From contig NZ_JACGWV010000001.1 in NCBI RefSeq assembly GCF_014137995.1, positions 3,596,001 through 3,660,000 of the forward strand: a DNA stretch of 64,000 nucleotides. The letters are read 5' to 3'. Source of the stretch: Promicromonospora sukumoe (GTDB lineage: Bacteria > Actinomycetota > Actinomycetes > Actinomycetales > Cellulomonadaceae). The translations under genes were made by a program, and so were the position numbers. Under the pieces are notes generated by a model. It was not told the origin of the DNA. It did no database searches and saw nothing but the letters and a program-made list of their open reading frames with translations. Shown one piece after another: positions 8,499 to 17,000 of the stretch (its first letter is position 1; the number at the start of each line of letters is the position of its first letter).

Positions 8499-8861
8499 GT
8501 GACTGTCGTCGCCTACGCCCTGGCCGTGGCCCTCAACGTGTTCATCCTCTACATCGGGACGCGGTTCCTGCTCCACCCCTTCGTCGCGGCGGCCGGCTAC
8601 GGCATCCCGGCCACGCAGGACCGGGCCTACCTCGAGATCAAGGGCCTGCGGGACGCCACGTTCGGGATCGTGGGACTGGTGCTGCTCGCGTTCGCCGGAG
8701 CCCACGCCGCGGCCTGGTTCATGCTCGCCGTCGCGCTGGCCCCGCTCGGCGACACCGTGATCGTCCTGCGGCACGGCGGGCGCCGGTCCGTCGCGTTCGG
8801 GATCCACTTCGCGACGGCCGTCGTCGTCCTCTTCAGCGCCGGGCTGCTGTTCGCCGTCTGA
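8499..8861 (+). CDS. DUF4267-like small membrane protein
   Basis: This 120-residue protein has four hydrophobic segments (about 2-21, 51-66, 67-85 and 96-119). It contains LEIKGLRDATFGIVGLVLLA, which matches my recollection of the DUF4267 family, small membrane proteins often paired with TetR regulators in actinobacteria. GTG 8499 is chosen because AAGGAGAC lies six bases upstream; the frame is open further up but without a ribosome site. It is expressed divergently from the TetR gene and is probably repressed by it. Function is unknown. Confidence 0.85.
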   Translation: MTVVAYALAVALNVFILYIGTRFLLHPFVAAAGYGIPATQDRAYLEIKGLRDATFGIVGLVLLAFAGAHAAAWFMLAVALAPLGDTVIVLRHGGRRSVAFGIHFATAVVVLFSAGLLFAV

Positions 8862-8950
8862 ACCAGTCGCCGGTCCGGGCGCACATCGAGCACGAGGGCG
8901 TCGCGGTCAACAGCCCTGAGCCGACCGCCCGCCAGGGTCCGCACATGACA

Positions 8951-8985
8951 ATGGCCCGAACCCACGTCCAGCGGGTCCGGGCCAT
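8951..8985 (-). terminator. Hairpin downstream of tRNA-fMet
   Basis: A 13-bp stem with one mismatch (8951-8963 with 8973-8985) and a 9-nt loop lies 27 bases after the tRNA 3' end on the minus strand. It has no T tract, so its strength as a terminator is uncertain. Confidence 0.55.
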
Positions 8986-9011
8986 CGTGATGTGCTGCGA
9001 CATCACACACG

Positions 9012-9085
9012 TAGCGGGGACAGGATTTGAACCTGCGACCTCTGGGTTATGAGCCCAGCGAGCTACCGAACTGCTCCACCCCGCG
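9012..9085 (-). tRNA. Initiator tRNA-fMet (anticodon CAT)
   Basis: A full cloverleaf can be drawn for 74 nt without an encoded CCA. The initiator marks are visible: position 1 C does not pair with position 72 T, and the anticodon stem has the three G-C pairs in CTGGG-CTCATAA-CCCAG. The T arm is GCAGG-TTCAAAT-CCTGT. It originally stood about 125 bases downstream of tRNA-Val, before the island separated them. Confidence 0.96.
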
Positions 9086-9209
9086 ATGACACCCTCAGGT
9101 GCGAAGCAAAGTTACCACGCAGGACGCCTCGGACCTGCCAACCCACCCGCCGCATCATCCGCCGAGGCCGACAAGGTTCCGGGTGAGCGGGGCGAGCCCG
9201 GGGGCGAGG

Positions 9210-9253
9210 GTGGGCCCGGAGGGATTCGAACCCCCGACATCCACGGTGTAAAC
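9210..9253 (-). repeat. attL: 44-bp copy of the tRNA-Val 3' half
   Basis: These 44 bases are identical to 50894-50937, covering the T arm, variable region and anticodon arm up to the loop of tRNA-Val(TAC). The 5' half of the tRNA is absent here, so this is a displaced end and not a gene. With the integrase at the other end, it marks the left boundary of a 41.7-kb integrated element. The repeat spacing from start to start is 41,684 bases. Confidence 0.93.
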
Positions 9254-10160
9254 CGTGGAAGTTGCCCTGACCTGCACGGACGCCCTCGGAGAGCACGCTC
9301 GTGGGCATCCCACGGGCATTCGAGGTTCGTGTGCGGAATCATCGCGACAGAGTCGCACGCCGGTGCAGCACCTGCTAGCGATGCGACAGTCCGAAATCGC
9401 GCCCCGCCCGTCATCTGACGCGTCACAGTTGTCCAGGCAGGCGCACACGCACGTCCAGGACTGTTGCATGGATAGCCGCTACACCAGTCGGCACCACAAC
9501 ACAGCCTGTCCGCGCGCCAGTCCCTGGCGTCGGGCGCGACCGCTCGACACCCATCCCCCTGAGCTGGCCCAGGTCTTCCTCCTCGCAGGTCCGAATCTGA
9601 GGCAAGGTTCGCCTCAGGGACGACAGGTGGTCTCTACCACCTGTCGGATCTGACAGCACTGCTCGCGCCGACACCGGCACGCGGTGGGGGCGGGCTACAT
9701 CAAGCACACCTGGCACATCGCGCCCATAGCGGCAGCCCGCTCGCATGGGTCCAGGCAGCGCTGCGAAACCAACAAAGCGTTCGCCACCTGGGTAAGCCGC
9801 GCCGCGTTGCACGATGGCTTCAGCCGCGATGACGGCGGGCGCAGCCCTACGCGAACACATGGTCGACCCTAAACTCCACCCGCCGGCGCCTCCGGGAAGG
9901 ATCGCGTCCGTCAACGGCATCCGGCTGCCGCGCGAGGTCACCCTCGACGCGAACGGCACTCAGGTACTGACCGGGCGCCACCTCCAGCGCGCGCACGATC
10001 CCTGACCTGACCAACCCGGCGACTAATCCCACCAGCCGGAACGGAGCGGCCGCACGACCCCGGCCGGAACCGGCGCACGCAGCGACACGCGATAGCGAAA
10101 CGATGCCAAACACCGTCAAGCCACACATGGGACGAAACCGTCAGGCCGGGCTACCCGCCA
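9254..10160. other. Gene-poor left end of the island
   Basis: This stretch of about 900 bases holds no reading frame with convincing codon use, ribosome site or recognisable product. Long frames on both strands here look like high-GC shadows. The only structure I can support is a pair of adjacent hairpins at 9597-9646. It may include attachment-arm sites or decayed genes. Confidence 0.5.
9597..9646. repeat. Two tandem perfect hairpins near attL
   Basis: CTGAGGC at 9597-9603 pairs with GCCTCAG at 9611-9617. Four bases later, CGACAGGTGG at 9621-9630 pairs with 9637-9646 across a 6-base loop. No coding gene adjoins them. They could be terminators for transcription entering the element or protein-binding sites. 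Confidence 0.5.
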
Positions 10161-10164
10161 AGTA

Positions 10165-10480
10165 AATGATCGAGGCTAACAGCACGTTCTGCAGGTACAA
10201 CTCCGTTTGCCGCCCGAGCCGTGCTCTTCACTCCTCGCAGCACGCCTTTCATCCCGAGTCCAACAACCCCACCGGTCGCAGCGCCTGCTGCAGCCGCTCT
10301 GCAATTCGGAATCGAATTCACTCTTCCAGGCCATCAGGCTACCCCAGAAGTTCCAGAAGAGCTCGGGGGCCCAGAACGCGTGATACGCGTCAATCGCAAA
10401 ATTGACGGAGTCAAGGAAGGCAAGGCGCGATCAAACCATCCCACCTCGGTTAATCACCAGGGGACGATCACAGGGACGCT
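10165..10480 (-). pseudogene. Relic of an RHS toxin tip (displaced C-terminal cassette)
   Basis: Read on the minus strand, this region is clearly homologous to the pre-toxin region of the intact RHS gene (about 11480-11750). The relic encodes PVIVPW-stop-LTEVGWFDRA, then DSVNFAIDAYHAF, FWNFWGSLMAWKSEFDSEL and GVVGLGMKGVLRGVKSTARA. The intact gene has IVPWWLTEEGWFDRA, DTVNFAIDTYHAF, FWGGPMGWKNELDFEL and GVLRGVKGTARA. The relic has an in-frame stop and at least two frameshifts, no core region upstream and no intact toxin domain. It lies directly after the immunity gene, where displaced RHS tips are expected. Confidence 0.85.
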
Positions 10481-10495
10481 GTCAGTTAGCCAAAA

Positions 10496-11050
10496 TCAGC
10501 CGCGATCCAGTTCCTGAAGAACGACTTCGCGTACATCTCGCTCCGATTCTCCACGCAGGAGCATAAGTTTCATGATTATTCTGCCAAGCAACTCAAAGTG
10601 GGCTTCACTTGAGGATGCGTCTCCGTACGCCGCACTCGTGATCAGCAGATCGCCGGCCGGAAGCTGCTCTGAGTCCAGTAGACCAGCAATCAGCCCTCCG
10701 GCGGCCGCGCGGGCGTACTCCTCCGGCAGCCCGAAGCGCGGCTCATCTAACGAGGCAACGAGATAACCGGAATGGCCCACAGGCTGATCCACTCTCCCAC
10801 TCGGCCCTAACGCCATTACGCGAAGCGCTGAACTAACTACATGTTGCGAGTAACTGACACCTAGCAATCCCCACTGCAGACTGGCACCTCTTGGCACCAG
10901 AAGTTCGACTGCCACTGTACCGTGGGAAATCTCGGCAGACCCGCCAGAAGTGAACCTCTCAATCTGGCGATCAGACTCGTGCAGATTAGCCTTCAACCCC
11001 TCGAGCCATACCCGAGCACGGCGATGATAATCAAGACCAATCTCGAACAT
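10496..11050 (-). CDS. Putative immunity protein for the RHS toxin
   Basis: This 184-residue soluble protein begins MFEIGLDYHRRARVWLEGL, with no signal peptide or membrane segment. Its ATG shares one base with the RHS stop codon (TAATG), so it is coupled to the toxin gene. Position immediately after a polymorphic toxin C-terminus is the standard place for the cognate immunity gene. The function is inferred from position only; I recognise no named immunity family. Base composition here is visibly more A+T-rich than the surrounding genes, in line with recent exchange of the toxin tip and its immunity gene. Confidence 0.8.
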   Translation of the reverse strand: MFEIGLDYHRRARVWLEGLKANLHESDRQIERFTSGGSAEISHGTVAVELLVPRGASLQWGLLGVSYSQHVVSSALRVMALGPSGRVDQPVGHSGYLVASLDEPRFGLPEEYARAAAGGLIAGLLDSEQLPAGDLLITSAAYGDASSSEAHFELLGRIIMKLMLLRGESERDVREVVLQELDRG

Positions 11051-14000
11051 TATTGCTCCCAGAATCGTCGATAACCCAAGGACAACTGACTCGAGAATTT
11101 CGACACGACCTCAGGCGGATATACACTGAACGGCGACACATCGTACTTTGCGAAAGCAGCGTTGTGCGCATCCTCATATCCCATGCCATTCCGCATGAAC
11201 TGAGATTCGGCCAGCTCATGCATGTAGAAACTTGCATCGCCTCCCGAAATGCGGGTACCGCTCGCGTGCGCCGCGCTCAATCGAGCGAGCATTGCATCAT
11301 TAATATCATGCTGCCCAAACTGGGCAAGGTGGACTTGCACTCGCTCCAGGCCCTTGCTCGAAACTCTAATCTCTTTTCCAGCCAGCCGCCCCAATCCGTT
11401 GCCCATCGACGCGGATGTACCAGTAGCTCCTGCGGTAGCACCCGAGCTCACGGGGCGAGAGACGGCGCGCTCTACGCGTACGGCTCCACTTACAGCACGA
11501 GCTGTGCCCTTCACTCCTCGCAGCACGCCCTTGGTCCCGACGCCAGCAACACCGCCCGTCATGGCACCAGCGGCGGCGCTCTTCAATTCGAAGTCGAGCT
11601 CGTTCTTCCAGCCCATCGGCCCGCCCCAGAAGTCATAGAAAAGCTGGGGGTCCTGGAACGCGTGATAAGTGTCAATCGCGAAATTGACGGTATCCGTGAC
11701 GGCACGGTCGAACCATCCCTCTTCGGTCAGCCACCACGGGACGATGGCCGGCGTGCCTCCCTGGGCGACAGAAGCGTCGTACGCGGACAAGTTCGACTGG
11801 TCTGCGTGAGCAGTTCCGGTCGGGGCGCTGCCGCCACCGGTCGGCTCGTTGCCCGGGTCGGGGTCGGGGCTGCCGCCTCCGCCACCTGGTCGTGGGTCGC
11901 TCTTGCCGCCCTCGACACCCCACTTGCCGCCGTAGTTGATGCAGGTATTGCCGCACCCGTCTGGCTTGAGACCGGTCGGGTCCGATCTGGTGATCGGGTT
12001 GCTGCCCGCGTAGGCGTAGCCGTTCCACTGCTGCGGATCGACCATGTCCATGATCGGGTCGACAGATAGGAACCGTCCGATGGCCGGGTCGTAGTACCTG
12101 GCTCCGAGCATGGTCAGCCCAGTAGCGTCTTCGGGCGCTCCGAGGAACCTGTGGTCTCCGGGTGGTGGCGTACCGCCGCGGGCCTGGCCGTAGGGCAGGG
12201 TGTGGTGCTTGTTGACACTGGTCGTCGTCCACTGGGTGTTGTGCACCGACGCCAGCGGTGTGCCGTGCGTGTCACTGATCAGGGAGGTGACGCCGCCCAG
12301 CCCCATGCCTGTGCGAACCGCGACGGTCTTGCCCGCGAAGGAGTAGTAGCGGGTAGCGGTGACCGATGACAGGTTGCTGTTTCCAGCGGTCAGGGCGATC
12401 TCTTGCCCGGCGCCGATGTAGGCGGTGACTGTGGTGCCGTGCTTGCGCAGGATCCGGTCGCCGTCTGCGGTGTAGATCATCGACTGGACGCTGGTCGTGG
12501 TCGTGGCCTCGCCGCGGGCGGGTCCGCTGGGTGTGGTGCCGCTCTGGTCGCCGTCGGAGTCGTCGTCGCCCGCACCTGGTTCGGGTTCGGCGTAGACGGT
12601 GGTCTGGGTGTTGACCTTGGTGAGCTCGCCCTCGGGGTCCCAGGTCAGGTCCTGGGTCGTGTCCACGTAGTCGGCGGTGCTGTCCCGCTTGGTCGTGTTG
12701 CCGGCGGCGTCGTAGGTGTACTCCTGGCAGGTGGTTCCAGCGGCCGACTCGGTGCTGATCGCCGCGACCTGGTGCGGCCCGGTGACCGTCGCTGGGGCCG
12801 CGCAGTCCCCTGCGGCAAGGGCGCCCTCGGTGACGCCACCGATCCCGTATCCGACCTCGGTGGGGTCGGGGCTGGTTGCCGGGTCGTAGGTGGTGGCGTC
12901 GGTGCGGTTGCCGAGCTGGTCGTGCGTGAACGACTGCCAGTACGGTGCCGGACCGGCCCCTGCGACCACGCTCTCGGCCGTCTGCTGGTCGGGTACTGCG
13001 GCGCAGGTGCCAGCAGACGGGGTCCAGGCGTTGTTCAGACGCCGGAGTCCGTCATAGGTGTAGCACTGCACGTCTGCCGCAGACCCGGCGCGTGTGGGCT
13101 GGTCGGCCGCCTTGGTGATGTTGCCGGCGGGGTCGTAGCTGTAGGTGACGTCGAGCTCGGTCCCCGAGACACGTTCCCGGTCCAGGGAGACGTTTGCCAG
13201 GCGGCGGGTGCCGTGCTCGTACCGGTAGGAGACCGCAGTGCCGTAGGTGTTGCCGAGGTCGGTGTAGAGCAGGTCGCCGTAGGCGTTGAAGCGCGAGTCG
13301 GCGACGTAGACGCCCCACCCGAATCCGGACGAGGTCCACTCGGGCATGCTCGTATCCGTGAACTTCGTGGTTACGGTCTCGCGACGCAGGTTCCCGGCCG
13401 CGGGCAGGGTCGTCGTGGCGACCTGCCCGTCGTGGGTATAGGTGTACGCGGTTTCGAACGTGCGCTGCGCGGCCGTCGTGCCCAGGCCGGCCAGGTCGGT
13501 GTTGCCCAGCGGCAGGATGACCTGCTGCGTCAGGGGCCGGTAGGCGGCGTCGACGTTGGTGACCGCGGTGATGTACAGGTCGTCGTTGGTGTCGGTGTCG
13601 CCGGCACCGTCCGGAGTATGCCGGATCGTGGCCGTCGTCAAACCCTTGACGATCGAGTTAGAGCCAGTGGCGTTGGGCCCGTAGGCGTACTTGTCGTACC
13701 GCCACTCGGCCCGGATCGCGCCGCTGACCGATCCCGTGCGCATGGTGGTGCGGCGGGCGAGGTTGTCGTAGGTGTACGCCAGAGTGGCGCCGTTGGCGTC
13801 CTTGGTCGTGACTACCTGGCCGGCCTTGTCATAGGTCGTCTCGGTGGTGCCGTTGTCCGGATCGACAGCCTTCGTCTGCTGGCCAGCGAGGTCGTAGGAG
13901 TAGGACCAGACGTTGGTGTCGCCGTCAGTGACCTTCCCCAGCAGCCCCGCGGCGGTGTATCCGTAAGTCGTGGTCTGGGAGTCCAGCTCCTCGATCTCAG

Positions 14001-17000
14001 AACGTGTATCCGCGAACCCGGCAGCGGCCGGGTCGTTTCCTTCCCGTTCGTACTCGGTGAGCGCCGCGGTGCGTCCCTGAGCGTCGACGGTCGTGGCCGA
14101 CGGGGTCGCGCCGGCGGGCGGGATCGTCATGGTGGTGGCGCCGTCGTGGACGGTGGTTGTGCGCCAGCGTTCGGAGCTCGGGTTGTCCGGGGTGCCCACC
14201 ATGAAGATCTCTGCGGTGGTGCGCCCGGCCTTGTCGTAGAGGAACCGGGTGGTGCTCGGCGGAGCCTTGGTGGTGGAGAACAGGGTTGCGCTGGGCGAAC
14301 CGCCGTCCGCGAACCAGGGGCCCTGGGTCTGGTAGACGCGTCCGGCGTCGTCGTACCGAGTGTCTGTCACGACCCGGCCCTCGTCGGCGGCGTCCACTGA
14401 CGCGGTCTGGGTCTGGACCGGGCGCAGCAGACCGTCGTACAGCTGCACGCTCTTGTGATAGGTGCTGCCGTCGCCGCGCAGCGTCTCGGTGGTCACGGCA
14501 TTCACGCCCGTGGCCGAGACGGTGTAGGCGTACTTGACCGACGCCTCGGTGCTGGCATGCTGCGGGTAGCGCACCAACCGGAGCCGACCCATCGCATCGT
14601 AGGACGCAGTGGTAGCGCGGTTGTTCGCGTCCTTCACGGACATCGGCACACCACGGAGCAGGTCCAGGTCCGTGGTCGTGACGTGCGCGGTCAGCGTCGT
14701 CCCGCTTCCATCCGGATCGGGCGACGTCGCGGTCGTCTTGGACAGCACGCCGCCCGTGAGGGTGTAGTCGGAACGCGCGGTGCGGCCGGCAGCGTTCGTG
14801 GTCGCCACCGGACGACCGATCTTGGACGTGTAGGCATCCTCGCTGATGTCGTAAGTCGTGGTGCTGATCAGGTCCTCGGTGCCCGACCACGGCACGGACG
14901 TAAAAGCGGTGCCGTAGTCCACGTCGGCATCAGGGTCGATCTGACGGGTGGACGTCGGCAGTCCCCGGGTCGGCGCCGTCCCGTAGGAGGCATCGTCGTA
15001 GGACGTGCGCGTCGCCGAGACAATCTTGCCCGGGGTGCCGTCGTCCTGAGTGCCGCAGGTACCGGTGCGGGTGATGGTCTCCTTGACGGCCGTCGCGATG
15101 AACGTCGCGTCTGTTCCCGTTTCCGGGGCGTAGAACGTGCCACGGGTGCACAGCTGGTCGTCGGCCACGGCCATGTCGCCCTGGTCCTCGGCTTGGATCG
15201 TGTTGCCGTACTTGTCACGCCAGTTGACCGTCTTGCGGACGAAGTCCAGGTTTCCCTCGGAGTCATTGGTCGCGGCCAGGGCTACGACCCGGTTCACGTA
15301 CCCAGCGGTGACGCCGTCGTTCGACGTGGTGTTCGTGATCGTGGGGTAGCTCACCGACTTGGTCAGTGTCGCCCCTCCATTGAGCGCCAGCGTCTCCAAA
15401 ACCGTGCCTGCGAGACGGTCGTCGTCCGCCACGGTCATCGACTGGTCGCCGGCCTCGGTCGTCACATTCCCGCCCAGGCCCCGTAGGTAACGGGTGCGTG
15501 ACTGAGCAGGGCCCGGGTTGGTCGCTGGGCCTGTCGTGGTCTCGACTTTCTCGTACCCACGGAAGTCGGACCAGGTCAGGAACTCGGCGTCGTCATCGTC
15601 GGACTCGTCCCGGAAGCGGTCCTTGAGACGCGCCCACCGAGGCTCGTCCAGATAGGTGTAGTGGGTGGTGAAGTCAGGATCACCGTGGCCGTCGGAGCGC
15701 TTGCCGCCGGAGCGGGAGGCGCCGTCGGGGGTCTGGGTGACGGATTTGACGACGTAGGTGTTGAAGTACTCCGTCTTCGGGTCGTCCTCGCCCGGGAACT
15801 GCCACCGTACCGGGAAGCACAACTTCGTGTTGGCCTCCTGCGCGGTCAACGACTTGCCCGGCTGAGTCGTGGCGCACTGCGGGGTGGAGTACGTGACCGA
15901 GGTCTTGCCGCCGGTCTCGGTGGTGATGTCGGTCAGGTAGAACCGGTTCATCGCCGGCAGGCCGTCGGTCAGGTTGTCGTAGTCCGCGCGGCCAGGCTTG
16001 GTCTCTCCGGCGAAGTGCACCTTGCCCAGGGACAGGTTCGAGTCGTCAAGGGTGGACGAGTCGGTGGTGTCACCGAGGGCGGTGCGCTGGATCGACTGCA
16101 GCCACAGGAGGTTGCCCGTCCCGTCGCCCGGGTCACGGAACTTCTGCTCGAGCTTGTACTGATCCACGCCCACGTAGGCGCCGGAGATCCGGACGTTCGT
16201 GGTCACCTGGGTCAGCCGCTTGCGGGAGAAGAACGCCGGGGACATGACCGTCTTGCAGGACGTGGTCGAGGTGCAGACCAGGTCCAGCGGTGTGTCCCGC
16301 CACCGGGCCGACTCGCTCCGGGTCGGCTTCGCGGTCGTCGGGCAACCGGCACTGGAGAAGCACCGCTCGGTGACGCTGAAGTTTACGCGGTAGGGCGCGT
16401 TCGCGTGCCCGGCCGAGCCTGTGCGGGTGCCGTACTCGATGAAGTCGAGCCACCCGCCGCGGACGTACTTCTTGGAGCCGTCACGGTTGCGGTCCGACCC
16501 GTACTGGTTGGTTTCCTGCTTGTACGAGTACGTCATCGTGTTGCCGACCGTGTCGGTGACGTGGTCGAGCATGAACCGCCACACCTGGTCCCGGTCCGAC
16601 GCGGCGAAGCCACCGTTCGCTGCCGTCTGGTAGCCCGGCTCCCCGGAGTGGTTGCCGTAGACCGGGACCGTCCAGCGCGAGCCCTGGTTCAGGGTGTCGC
16701 CCGAGTACCGCTCGTCCTTGCCGAACATGTGCACGGTCCCGTTCGGCGTGGTGACCCGCCAGTACTCCTTGCTCGCCCGATCGGACGCGTTCGCACCACC
16801 CGGCAGGCGCTGCTCGACGAGGGTGCCGTCGTCGTCCTTCGGCGTCCAGATCACGCGCTCGGCGGTGGACTGCGAGGTGTTCTTGACCAGGTCGGTGTTA
16901 CGGCCGCCCAGCACGAGGGTGGCGTTGTCCTTGTCCCAGCACAGGTCGCCGGTGTCCCGGTCGGCGTTGTTCGCATCTCCCCCGACGGGGTCCTGGTCCT

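Noticed and set aside
9210-9260. A second complete tRNA-Val gene at the left end
   Set aside because: Only the 3' half to the anticodon loop is present; the D arm and acceptor 5' strand are absent.
9423-9959. 178-codon minus-strand frame near attL
   Set aside because: No ribosome site, no recognisable motif and composition of a shadow frame; the hairpins at 9597-9646 interrupt it.
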